64,000 bases of DNA. Source: Hirundichthys speculiger. Its lineage: Eukaryota; Chordata; Actinopteri; Beloniformes; Exocoetidae. Every line of letters starts with the position of its first letter. The stretch's first letter is position 1. Below, piece after piece: positions 1-14,000 of this stretch. Location of the stretch: the NCBI GenBank assembly GCA_018398805.1, contig JAGFBZ010000564.1, positions 171,803 through 235,802 on the forward strand, read 5' to 3'. The notes beneath the pieces are model-generated. The model saw only the letters and a list, made by a program, of their open reading frames with translations. It did not search any database and was not told the origin of the DNA. A program made the position numbers and the translations under genes.

Positions 1-575
1 GAGGAACTTCTTCCTAAACCAGGAGCCATGTCTGTCGTGTGGAAGTTCTTTGGATTTAAAAAAGACGACGTCCAACAAACTACAATAATCTGCAAATGTT
101 GCCGAGCTAAAGTTGTAGCCGCGGGAGGCTACACCAGGCTGATTAGGCTACCTGTGGTTTATATTGTGTAGTTAATGTTGATTTTTTACAAAATCTGTTT
201 TTTCAAGTTGTTTGCAAAATGTGAAAAATAAAATGGTTCTGTATTTTAACTGCAACTATCATTCTGATTCCTTCACTTAATCAGAATCACGAGTGCCACC
301 TCTTTGTAAATAGTATCATTTTGTGAGGCCATGCAAACCTGTATTAATACTAGTGTAGATATGAATGTTTTTCTACAATATTCACTCCTCGTGACAGTAA
401 AATAGGTCATTCTAAGCCAATTTACTGCAGCAGTTCCTCTCTAAATGATTAGAAAATGTGGTTAACACCCAGTTGTGCCTTCAAAAAAAAAAAAAAAAAA
501 TGTGATATACCGTGAATCCGATATAATTTTGAAAAATACAGTGATATAAATTTTTGGTCATACCGCCCAGCACTA
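1..575 (+). mobile_element. hAT transposon remnant, cut by window start
   Basis: The sequence begins inside a hAT-type element. A BED-finger-like reading frame lies at 28-171, and the segment ends in ATACCGCCCAGCACTA, a hAT-style terminus, at about 560-575. An A-run and AT-rich sequence separate the two, so most of the transposase is deleted. The left end is outside the window. Calling the right end is inference from terminal sequence style; no target duplication can be tested. Confidence 0.6.
28..171 (+). pseudogene. BED zinc-finger fragment of a hAT transposase
   Basis: A 47-codon frame starts MSVVWKFFGFKKDD and continues to a CKCC pair, matching the start of BED-type zinc fingers (W-x-x-F-G-F, then C-x2-C) found in ZBED-like hAT transposases. 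The expected downstream H-x3-5-H half of the finger is replaced by unrelated residues and a TAG stop at 169-171. It is a 5' remnant with no catalytic core, surrounded by AT-rich decay. A functional protein is very unlikely. The family assignment rests on the N-terminal pattern only. Confidence 0.55.
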
Positions 576-3500
576 GCCAGAACACTGATGAGATCTATTA
601 CTTTGGCAAATAGCATGGTTGAATATGGTAAACAGTAAAACTAAATGTGGTTTATAACTCACCCTCTCCTGTACAACACCATCAGTAGTTTCTGTTTTGC
701 GCTGAGGCATTGGATGCAGAATTTCAAACAGAACAGAACGTACATTGTTGAAGTGTTTTGCTATAAACAGAACAAAGAAGCACTTCCCTTACACACTACA
801 GCAAGTGTGAATCCCATCTGCAACTGTGTCTGACATGCACGGATGAGAAGTAAAAGCAAACTCAAGCACAGTAATATCTCTGTCACATGGTTCCCCAGAG
901 GAGCTCCTGCCTTTGTCTCCCTGCAGTTTCACCACTGATGCTCCAACCAGCAGGGTGAATGAAGCTAACTTTTAAATGTTTTATATTTGTCAGCGTGCCC
1001 GCAGCCCTCTGTCACGCCATCTGTATTAGGCTCACTGTGTACAGGAAGCAGGGAGGGTGAGAGTGAGAACGACAGAGACCGAGGTGAGGTGAGACAAAAT
1101 CTAGAAGTGAGAACAGAGACGGGAAAAGAAACAATGAAAAGAGCACATCCAGTCAAAGCAGAGGGCTGACTGCTCTGGGCTGCTGTACTGTAAGCAACAC
1201 GCTTGATGCAAGCTGACAGCTGTATCTGTGAGGCGTGCACGCGTGCGTGGACCAAGACCTATAAGCCTATACACTACAAGGTCATGCCCTAGTTAACACC
1301 CACTCACACGCCAGTAAACACTGGTACAGGCAGACGCACCAGTGATGTAACATACACATATTGCGTTTCCTCTCTCCATGTCTCCCGGTGACCAGGGGGA
1401 GAGTTTTTGAGATGTTTTGTGATGGTTCGGCACACATGAACACAATCATACTGTACGTATATACATTATCCTGCATCCTGCTTTATACATCTCCTTACAA
1501 GCACATGGAAGACGCTCAATACGCTACATCTGGAGCTTTATTGCCATTGTACTGTTGTGTAAGACAGCAATACAATAAAACTGTACAGATAAAACTGTAC
1601 AGTACTGTTCTGTTTAAAGTATAAGAGAGGACACCCTACTGGCCTCTTGTTGATGCTGCAAAAATACTCAAAGATGACAAAGTAGCTATATAAATCATAC
1701 ATTTATTTAAAGTATTCTTTTTCTGTTTGAAATGAAACATTTCTGATATATAAACATAAATAATGCCTCATAACCAGTGACGTTCAGTGTGGTGAGATTC
1801 ATGTCCGCTGACTCCATCAGAATCAGATTTTCACATTTATGAACCCAACAGAGGAGATTATTCACCATCTGGTCAACAGTAGTTAGCAGGTTATGTTTTA
1901 TATGTCATATCAGCATCTTTTGAAAAGATTTTCTAGTGGCCTTTATTGGATCGAGAGAAAACAATGGCTAAAAAGGGACAAAACAACATATTACAACACT
2001 GGAAATTGAACCCACAAACCACTAGACTAACGAGCAAATACTATTGTAGTAGCCTGACATTATACTGATTTTTAAAATTAAATTGCTCCATGCAATGCTG
2101 CTGTGATTAGTTGGGGAACCATTCAACCAATCAGCCTTCAAACAACATTTGTAGCCTATTCCACAGACATTACACCACTACACACCACAAAAGAGAAGAC
2201 AAAGATAAATAGTGACTAAATAGGAAAAACTTCTCCTCCTCAAACTTACTTTGATTTCTTTACTTTTAATTTTTCCCATCCACCTTTCTCCTGCATTTTC
2301 AGCTGCCATCTTTCTGTTGAGAGACACTAACGTTAGTCTGCTTTGTTGGTTTTTAGGCCTTTATCTCATAAATGATCGTTTTTGTGGCTCCTGCTGTTAG
2401 TTTAGAGACTGAAAATCTTGGTTATTGAACAGGGCCGACGGCCGTAGACCAGACGGCCGTTCTGGACTTTTCCAGAATCCACAGATTACCAGTCCGCCCC
2501 TGTACGTATCTAAAGAACAGCAGAATCAGTCACTTTCTTCAGCTACATCCATTGAATCATGGTTTCCAGAGTCCAAATGTCCCTTAAATGACACCAGCCA
2601 TCATGTAAAATCTGGGCTGATTTTAACCCGAGGAGCCCACAGCCAACGTTGCCTGACCTGGTCTGGAACGGCTGCTCTGAAAACGATGAGTGATTTCTCC
2701 ATCCAGACATTAAAACTGAACTGCTAATTAAATGAGCAGCGTTGTGGATTTACGCCCCCGAGGGCATCGAGCCATCTGAAAGGTTACTGAGATCACCCGG
2801 TGATTCATGAACTGGATATTCAGGCCGCAGCTGACCATGAGTCATGCAAACACGCGTGCACATATGGAGCTCACAAGCAGGCTGTTTGAGCAGAAAAACA
2901 CAGCGACTGGGATGAACGTCTCTGCAAAGCTATTAATTCAAACCCAACTTCTGAGTCTGTCAAACAAACAAGCACATTCAGTATATTCTCCTTGTGCACT
3001 TCCAGTGTTTGCTGTGTGCTGCAGAACCAGCACACATGCTCAGAACCTACAGGAACCTACAGAGCTCTAATGATTTCCCTGTGAGATTAGTGAGATTAGG
3101 GAACCACGCTATTTGTTTTGGATTGTATTGTTGCTCCAGTTAACTGATTAATCTGCAGGGCTTGCACAAGGATGCCCAAAGCGCTTCCTCTGCTGGTGAA
3201 TGCTTCGGCCTACTGGTCACAACTGGGTACTGCAGCTGGAGGGGAGTCCCTCAAGGATCTCATGTCAGCAGACGCATGGATGAGGTGGAATAAGACAACA
3301 AAACAAGGTGATCCTTTCATGTCGGCTCTTCCTGTCATTGTGAGCGTTAAATTGTTCATCCACTAATAGGGAACGTGAGCTGGGTTTAGACCGCCGTGAG
3401 ACAGGTTAGTTTTACCCTGCTGATGGTGTGTTGTTGCAATAGTGACAAACATTCACATTGAAGAAAAAAAAAAATGGAGGACTTTTTATTTTTTTTTTAT

Positions 3501-3641
3501 TGATTTTTTTTTGTGAATATTTGCTTTGCTTTGATGAAACTTCTGAATCTAAATTCACTCAAGTTTTGTAAAAAAAATAAAAAAAAAAAATAAATAAGTA
3601 CATTAGCTACGGAGAAACAGTGACTGACATTCACTCTAGAA
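576..3641. other. intergenic, no gene recognised
   Basis: About 3 kb with only short open frames, all under about 100 codons and without recognisable motifs, plus A- and T-runs (for example near 3465-3590). I see no splice-bounded coding block, RNA gene or intact transposon here. Part may be the distal flank of PIGM, which ends at 5078 on the minus strand. Confidence 0.5.
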
Positions 3642-4398
<757 letters not shown>

Positions 4399-4406
4399 CT
4401 CTAGAA

Positions 4407-5077
4407 AATGAGTCTGTACAGGGGTCCTCAGTGTTTGAATGTGCAGCAGATATGGTGATGCACTCCAAGTGTCTTCACACAAACCACAACAAAACACCTC
4501 CATTTTTTAGTGTAAAGTTTAGGACACGACCATGATGTGACTTAGTTTAGATTTTTCCAGGTCCAGTTTGCATAGTTCACCCTCACGCTTGCTTGAGAGC
4601 TCACAGTGAGAAAAAAGAAAAAAAAAAAAAACAGCGTTCAAAAACCCCAGAGACATCCGTGATAATTAAGACTGCTGGGAAACCTTGATCTCAGATCTAC
4701 AGCATCTATTTGGCTCTGAACTGAGAACATCTGCCTTGTGGTGCGACCTGACCACAGGTGGAGCATCAACGCTCCAGTCTAGAAAAAGCGGCGCACTTGT
4801 GAGTCGCGGGGGATTTAAGTGCTTTTTATCCGTGAGTTTAACTCTGGGTAAGTGTTAATCCAAATAAGCTTTTGTCTCTCACAAATGCTTTACGTCACTG
4901 ATCTGTGGCAAAAAAAAAAAAAAAAAAAGACTTAGTGCATATTAGAGTCAATAATTAAAAACTGTAGAGAAAAAAATATATCAGCTTTTCAGGTAGATGC
5001 TTCTGGAGTCCATCCTTTGAGTCATCATTGTCATATCTGGAGAAACTGATCCATATTCAGATGTGGGGGGGGGGGTG
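4407..5077. other. PIGM 3' flank, no other gene seen
   Basis: Between the hAT copy and the PIGM stop codon. It holds A-runs and a 10-G run at 5066-5075 beside the stop codon. It probably includes the PIGM 3' untranslated region. I could not place a convincing minus-strand polyadenylation signal. Confidence 0.4.
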
Positions 5078-8000
5078 TCACTGAGCCTTCTCTGGAGTGT
5101 GTGTAGGTTTGTAATGAACTATGATCTGGATCAATATGAAGCAGTTGATGACCAAGAAGAACAATCCTGCGATCCAGATCCACAGGAAGGTGTTGTAACC
5201 CTCGAACTCCAGGAAGTAGGCCGGAGCCAACCAGATGCCCTGTTAGTGGAGAAAACAGGCTTAAATTACACCCCAACCTTCCAGAGATTTGGTTCTTACA
5301 AACACTGATGAGCCAAAACACCAAAACCAGGAGAAATGAGCACCGTACTTCCTCAAACACCAACCATCATTTCCAGTTTAGCTCAGAAGTATTTCAACAA
5401 TGACAGAGTTTATAATGATTCTGCCTTCATCCTACCACAAAAGCATTTACAATAAAAAAGACAAGGTATGTTTAAAGTATTGACTTTTAGCTATTATTTA
5501 ACAGGTTTATTGGCACTGTAAATTCAGTGCCAGAGAACAGAGAAATGTGGCCCTCTGAAATTAGATCCAACCTCAAAGCTTCCTTCGAGGACTATTTTGT
5601 ATCCTCAGTAAGCCGAGACTTCACATACAACCAAGCTCAGTCTGCTCAGACCAGGGTAAAAACAAATACTGAGCATTTCTCCAGCAGACATTCATTATGC
5701 AACCAGAAATAAAAACAGATCATGAAACTGAAGTTTACGGCTGAGTCGATGTGAAGTGACTCGGCAGTAAGCGGTGATGTGTGAAACTTAATTACCTGTC
5801 CAGCAAACCAGAGGAGCAGCAGGCCCAGCCCCTGTTTTACTGAGAGACTCAGGTGTGGGATGACCAGAGGAAGTAAGCACAGGTACCACAGGAAGTACTG
5901 CAAAAAGAAAATAAAGTATTTTGTTTAAGCAAATGTTGAGGGATAGAGTCTTCTGCTTATAACCACTTCTCATTTTGGTTGCTCTAGTTTAGGCTCAAAA
6001 CAGCAGATCATTCATTTCCATCCCTTCCTCCTTCACAGCACCACCATCACCACATCCTTAAATCTCTCCTCTGGCCTTCCTCTTCTCCCTCTCGCGTCTA
6101 CTAGCTCCATTTTCAGCGTTTTTCACCACTATCCAGCATCTCCTCTACACACGTGACCAAACCAACTAAATCTCACTTCCCTGCTTTGTCCCCGAACCAT
6201 CCAGACCCGAGTCGTCCCTCTGACATACTGGTTTCCAAGGCCACGCCCACAGAAGTCCAATTTCATTTTTAAAACCATCGTAAAACAAAACTGAGCTGCG
6301 CCCACATCAGCATTTCAACTCCATATTGGAAAAGATCTCCATCCACACTCCACCAACGTAAACCACAGGGACGTCCACCCAGCACGACTACAAACTGGCT
6401 GAAAACTGCTGCCAGACTGCTCCTCTGATGGCTTTGCTCCTGCTCACTCCACAGCATCTGTGCACCGCCTTCCAGAATAGGCCAAATGATGTCGAACTGG
6501 TGGATCAGGGAGACGCATGGTCACCTGGAGGAGCAAATCATGAAGCGGATCGGTGCAACTATGTCACCGTTTCCAAACGAAGTTTCATGTTTTAAAACAA
6601 ATGATGTGGACGTAGCTCAGTGGTTCATGCTCGTCTCTCCCGGCACACGGTTTGGCATGTTTAACTCTGCTCATTCATCAGTGGAAACGTCTAGAACAGT
6701 GATTCCCAAAGTGTGGGCCGCGGCCCCCTGGTGGGCTGTCGTGGTACTGCAGGTGGGCCCTGCGAGCTCATTAAAATGAAAAAAAAAAGTGTTTTAAATC
6801 CTTGATTTAAAAAAAAATATTTTTCAATTACTGTAAAATCTTCATGACACAATTAAAAAAAACATTTAGAAGTAATAAAACAAACCACTTAAGTGTAATT
6901 CTACTGTCATCTTAACTTTATATGAAAAGTTTTGCCCCCTTACATTAACATCGGAACACAGCTTCTAGTCCTGTATGTTGATCACAGTTGTGATTAAAGG
7001 TTTCGGTGGGCCGCACAGATTTTTTGCAATTCAAATTGGGCCTTGGTATTCTGAAGTTTGGGAATGGCTGGTCTAGAAAGTAGCTGCTGTCAATACTTAG
7101 AAACTGAGCACTGAAAGTATCAGGCGCTGAATTAAAATTCAATGTTTAGTGTAAAGTGAAACTGATAGATGGCAGGAACACACAAAAATACACTTCAAAA
7201 ATACACAATCAAGACCTCTCTTTTTCACAACGATGTGCTGCCTGTAATGACACTTTGATAGCACTCTGAAAGTTAAAAGACGGGGCATATTTGGAGTGAT
7301 ATCAGAGCGCAAAAGGATACATATAAAATAAAATAACTGCTTATAAATTATAATGGAGGCAAAATGTTCACATCTCATATGACGCGTCAGACTTGTGGCG
7401 GTGCTGTGTACCTGTGACGTGCAGACTTTATTGAAGGAGACGAAGATGGCTGTGTGCAGGAAACAGGTGAAGGCGAGGTCCCGGTGAAAGGTCCAGGATG
7501 CCACCACCAGCAGGATGAGCTGTGGCAGGAAAGCTGCCAGGCCGAGGCAGAGGCTCCACCTGCTGTCTGCAGCGACAATTTACAAAAGAACTGAGCACAT
7601 CCTGAATGACTAGAACAGCTCCTACATCTTTACTCTCCATTAGAGGAAGAGGGGAAACACCTGAGCATACGGCCAACTAAATAAACCCCTTAGCAACCAC
7701 ACTACTGCTGGTGAATGTTGAGTAATAACTTTAGAGGATGTGGTAGTCTGTGTACTGTTTACACATGGCTGGAGGAGTGGATACCTGCAGTGAGGTAGAG
7801 CATATAGAAGTACGGAGAGAAGTTGTGTCTGATGTCCCTCCTGGTCAGATGGTACAAGTAGGTCTCATGAAGAAACTGCCAACCGTACCTGGATTTACAG
7901 CAGAAGGGTTAGGTGATTGCTTTCTTTTTCTTTGACTGATGAAGAGCAGCTACCATTAACTTTAAAAAAAAAAAGTAGGGCTGGGCAAGTTAATGCGTAA

Positions 8001-11000
8001 TTATCGCGTTAACGCATTAATTTATTAACGCCGACATTTATTTTATCGCGCGTTAACGCATGTAGCTCACATGCTTTTGTTTTGAAAAGTCTGTTACTGG
8101 CTGCTGCAGAAACGGAAGACAGTAAACATAAGGAAAAGCTAAAACAGACATGGAGAACGGTAAAAATCTGTGAACTTTACAGTTCGGGTAGCAACTCAGG
8201 TAGCAAAATATTAATTATGTCTGAAAAATAATTCTGCACTGCAACAAAACTTTGGCGTCATTCCTCCATGTTCCATCAGATCTGCTCCATGTGTTCACTG
8301 TCCTGCTGTTCTCTAGCTGGTTACTGCAGTGCAGCTCCATCTAGTGGCTCAGATGTGTAATGACAACACAAAGTCCAGTCCTCGATTATAATGTACAGTG
8401 ATCCCTTGCCACTGCGCGGTTTGATTACCGCGGTTTTAGTGCTTCGCAGATTTTTTTCAGAAATATATTATAATAAAAAAATCAAGAAATCATCGCTGAA
8501 ATTCTGTGAAAATCCACCCCACAGCAGACGAGAGGCCGCAGCTGCCAGCGAAACATCAAACAATGACTCACAGCCTCCTGTAAGCAACAGAGAAACACAG
8601 ACGGTCCAGAACTCTAGAATCTGAGCTCTGATTGGACGTGACGCATTTACTACAGTTCAGAGACCAGAGGCTGTGAAGGTAACAGAAAGACCACAGTTGA
8701 GCCTTTGTCTTGTTTCACTGCAGTGTTTCGCAACTTTTTTGCGGTTTTAAACATATTTTAAACACATTATTTAGGCTCGGGGGGCTCCAGCTCCAGTTTG
8801 CGTATTGTGATTGTTGCGGGGGGGGGCAGGTTCTCATTAACCACAAAAACTAAGGGATCACTGTAAATTCAGTTCTGTGGCCCATTTTTTAATTTTGTAT
8901 TTTTGATCCAAGTTTAAAATTTAAATATAAAAAAAAAACTGGCATTTTTTCATTTTTTTGTGTTAGATTAAAAAACGAAAAACGTAATAAAATGTCACTT
9001 TTTAATGTCTTTTTTTTTTTTGATTGACAATTGAAAATGGAAAGAATGAATGATACACGGATTAGTAAAGTTACAGAACTTTAACGTGGACATTTTCATT
9101 TTAAAGTTCTCCCAGACGGAGGATTCAACAGAAACAAGGTTATTTGTAACAACTGACAAGTTGAACTCCCCGTTAAAAGTTTCTGCTGTTACCTCCGAAA
9201 TTACCTGTTTTAATGTTCTGATTGTGCTGAGACACAATCATTTTGATGGATTTTTTTTGTAGACTTTTTTTTCTTTTTTATAAAAACAGGATGACATTAA
9301 TGCCCTGGCAGAGGCAATAAGCTTTTGACTTTTTTAAAATGAGATTTACACTAAATATGTGTTACTGACAAGTGCTGATGTTATAAAGTGTTTGAACAAC
9401 AAATGTTATGACACTTTAGTTCATATGGCAGCAGAACATTTAAATAAAAGTGAATTTTACACTACTTTTGAATTCATTATTTGATTTTTCGTATACAATG
9501 CGATAAATCGTGATTAATCAGGGAAATAATGCTATTAATCGCGATAAAAATTTTTAATCGTTGCCCAGCCCTTACTAACTTAACTAAATGACAGAGCATC
9601 ATCATCACCAAAGTAAGATTTGTGACATCTGATTATTACAAAATCACAGAACCTGCCCAAACTTCGCGTCACTTCTAAATCGCAGCGTGTGCAGTGTCTG
9701 ACCTGTTTTTTTCAGCTCACATGTAATAGAAGAGCGCTGTGAGGACCAGAAATACTCCTCCAGACACACTGGCGAAGAGGATGAGCCTGCGGTTGAGGAA
9801 GCTTCTAATGAATGAGACAGACTTCTTCCAAATCCACCTCTTGTCCTCCTCCTCTGTTCTGGTCTCTGGTGAGCGGAGGGTCAAAGCAAAGGGCAGGGCG
9901 TAGGTAATGGGGTAGATTTTCATGTGAACAGACAGGCCGTAGAGCACAGCTGCCCACATCAAACGCCTGGCTAGAACAAAAATGGAATAAAAAAAAAAAA
10001 AAGGTTTCACAGAGAAGTTGTGCATCCACTTTATATGACACAAAAATGTAATACCCATCTTAATTTACAGAGGCTAAATGTGTCATCATCAGGTTCCCAA
10101 GCCCCCTTCTCACCCTCCATACAGAGTAACGTCCCCAGCACCAGAGCGGCCAGGACTGACTCAGCGTTGCCTCGGCTCGACACTCCCATGGGCAGCGGGT
10201 TGAGGAGCCACAGAGAGCAGACACGACTGGCAGTCTGGACATTAATAAAACAGTTTTAATTTGGTCTGGATGAATGCAACCCCTCCAAGTCTCCCACCGC
10301 GGCTTTTCTCATAAAATTAAAAAAAAAAAAATCTCAATCTGGATCAGGCAGACAAACCTCACAACTCTGACCTCGTAGACAGAGGATCCTGTAGATGAGC
10401 AGTCCTGACAGCACATCGCACACAATGAAGAGGATCTTCCCAAACCCTGCGCTGACCCAGATGTTTGGGGTGAGAAGCCAGGCCAGGAGGGGCGTGTAGC
10501 GGTAGGTGGACCGGTGGTACGGGGACTCGCCCTGTGCAAAAGTGTCCAACATTATAATAATGACACTGGAATGAAAAAGAACTATATGAGAAAGAAACTC
10601 ATGTAAAAAGGCAGCCATGTTTCCATTTTTATTATTATGCCCTGTTCATAAAATATTTAGCTTGTGATGGGGAAAAACATGTCAATATTAAAATAAAAAT
10701 GTGATTAATTTACAATAGAATATAATATTACCAAGTCATTTTTACTTTTGTCCAACATGTGAACATTAAGTCTGTATTAAGACAGAACTGAAACTCACGT
10801 GATCTGTGAAGTCATCAAAAGTAGCTTATGGTGAAGAAATATACTGTACATAAACTAAGAGTGTTGTTTCGACTGTCATCATGTCTTCAAGGTCAGTTTG
10901 GAAGCTCTGCTTCGTTGTAAAGTCAAATTAACAACATAAAGCAGCAACAAGACATGTTTCTAAAAGCAGAAATTACACTTATCCCATCATTACTACGCTG

Positions 11001-14000
11001 TGGCATCCAGCCAGGGCAGCATCTTAGCAGGGCACACAAAAAAAACTTTAAAAATGGGATTTCATTCTTTTATCACTACTTTGCATATCCCTGAACTGAT
11101 ACTTTCTGGACACCACAACCCAGGATGGGGAGGGGCTGACGTGGCACACCTGAATGAGGTCATGTCCACATTCTTGACAACTTTAAAAACAGGAGCAATC
11201 TGCAGCTCAGCATTTCAGCTCCGTCTGAAAATATCTCCTTCATCACAGATCATCCGTGATCACAGATCATCCGTGATCACGAGACACGTGGAAACAGGCA
11301 GAAAACTCCCCTGGAAAGAACTTCTTGATCACAAGTCTTTCCTAAATCAATGTCCTCTTTTTGTATGGTGAAGGACTTGTGCATATTTAGTAATTTTTTT
11401 TCACTATTTTATGCATTTTTGTATATTGGCGAGACTACTACATAAAACACATACGTAAATACATAATAAATACATAAATGTGAGTTACAGTGAAGTGAAA
11501 AGTGCAGCAGAAAATTACATTTGAATGGAGATGATATGATATGTTGGAGATGATATAAAGACAACAGTGACTAAAATAACCTTTCGTTACAAGCAAGGTC
11601 TGCAGAAGAGCATCTCTGAACCCACAACACCTGGAACCTTGAGGCCACACCTGGTGTCACAGCTGTCAGCTAAGAACAGGAAACTGAGGCTACAATTCAC
11701 ACAGACTCACCAAAACTGGACAATAGAAGATTAGAAAAATGTTGCCTGATCTGATGACTCTGGATTTCTGCTGCAACATTCAGATGGTCAGAATTTGACA
11801 TCAACATCATGAAAGCATGGACCCATCCTGCCTGGTATCAATGGTTCAGGCTGCTGCTGGTGGTGGTGTGATGGTGGGGGGGTATTTTCCTGGCACACTT
11901 TGGGCCCAGTAGTACCAACTGATCATCGTGTCAACTCCACAGCCTACTTGAGTATTGTTGCTGACCATCTCCATCCCTTTATGACAACAGTGGACCATCT
12001 TCTGATGGCTACTTCCAGCAGGATAAAGCGCCATGTCATAACTCCAAAGGTGGAACCAGAGATTCTCATCATGGATGTGCAGCTGACAAAATCTGCCGCA
12101 ACTGTGTGATGATATATTAACATGGCCCAAAATCTCTGAGGAACGTTTCCAACACCTTGTTTAATCTATGATACCATGAATGAAGGCAGTTGGTTAGTGT
12201 AGTTTCATGGAACATTTCTTGTGATTTTTTTTTTTAGATAATATTCTGTATGTGCATTAAAGAAAAGCTGGTCAGAAGGTTAAATAGATGCATGCATGTA
12301 TATACACTACTCAAAAAAATTAAAGGAACACTTTGTAGTCAGAGTATAGCATCAAGTCAATTAAACTTCTGGGATATTGATTTGGTCAGGTAAGTAGCAG
12401 AGGGGGTTGTTAATCTGTTTCAGCTGCTTTGGTGTTAATTAAATTAACAACAGGTGCACTAGAGGGGCAACAACGAGACGACCATCAAAACAGGAATGGT
12501 TTTACAGGTGGAGGCCACTGATGTTTTTTCCCCTCCTCATGTTTTCTGACTCTTTTTCACCAGTTTTCCATTTGGCTAGGGTCACTGTCACTACTGTTAG
12601 CATGAGGCGATACCTGGACCCTACAGAGGTTGCACAGGTGTCACTACTGTTAGCATGAGGCGATACCTGGACCCTACAGAGGTTGCACAGGTGTCACTAC
12701 TGTTAGCATGAGGCGATACCTGGACCCTACAGAGGTTGCACAGGTGTCACTACTGTTAGCATGAGGCGATACCTGGACCCTACAGAGGTTGCACAGGTGT
12801 CACTACTGTTAGCATGAGGCGATACCTGGACCCTACAGAGGTTGCACAGGTGTCACTACTGTTAGCATGAGGCGATACCTGGACCCTACAGAGGTTGCAC
12901 AGGCAGTCCAACATCAATACATGCCATGGCCAGAAGGTTTGCTGTGTCTCCCAGCACAATCTCAAGAGCATGGAGGAGATTCCAGGAGACAGGCAGTTAC
13001 TCCAGTAGAGCTGGACCGGGCCGTAGAAGGTCTACAACCCATCAGCAGGACCGGTATCTGCTCCTTTGTGCAAGGAGGAGCAGGAGGAGCACTGCCAGAG
13101 CCCTACAAAATGACCTCCAGCAGGCCACTGGTGTGAATGTCTCTGACCAAACAATCAAAAACAGACTTCCTGAGGGTGGCCTGAGGGCCCCACGTCCTCT
13201 AGTGGGCCCTGTGCTCACTGCCCGGCACCGTGGAGCTCGATTGGCATTTTCCACAGAACACCGGAATTGGCAAGTCGGCCACTGGTGCCCTGTGCTTTTC
13301 ACAGATGAGAGCAGGTTCACCCTGAGCACATGTGACAGACATGAAAGGGTCTGGAGAAGCCGTGGAGAACGTTCTGCTGCCTGTAACATGGTTCAGCAGG
13401 ACCGGTTTGGTGGTGGGTCAGTGATGGTCTGGTCCATATCCATAGAGGGACCACAGACCTATACAGGCTAGACAACGGCACCCTGACTGCCATTAGGTAT
13501 GGGGATGAAATCATTGCACCCATTGTCAGACCCTCTGCTGGTGCAGTGGGTCCTGGGTTCCTCCTGGTGCACGACAATGCCTGGCCTCATGTGGTGAGAG
13601 TATGCAGGCAGTTCCTGGAAGATGAAGGAATTGATCCCATTGATTGGCCCCCACGCTCACCTGACCTAAATCCAATAGAACACCTCTGGGACATTATGTC
13701 CATCCGATGCCGCCAGGTTGCACCTCAGACTGTCCAGGAGCTCAGTGATGCCCTGGTCCAGATCTGGGAGGAGATACCCCAGGACGCCATCCGTCGTCTC
13801 ATTAGGAGCCCCGACGTTGTCAGGCATGCGTACACGCACGTGGGGGCCATACAAATTACTGGATACCATTTTGAGTTGCTGCAATTAAATTTCAGCAAAA
13901 TGGACTGGCCTGCCGCATCATTTTTTCACTGTAATTTTTGGGGTGTCTTTGAATTCATCCCTCTGTAGGTTGATAATTTTCATTTCCATCAAATGATGTG

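Noticed and set aside
10358..10372. Alternative PIGM exon 2 donor GTCAGA at 10371
   Set aside because: It leaves phase 1 while exon 3 needs phase 0; the GTTTGTC donor restores frame and family length.
12587..12904. CRISPR-like array
   Set aside because: The units are contiguous and identical, with no spacers, in a eukaryotic genome; this is a minisatellite.
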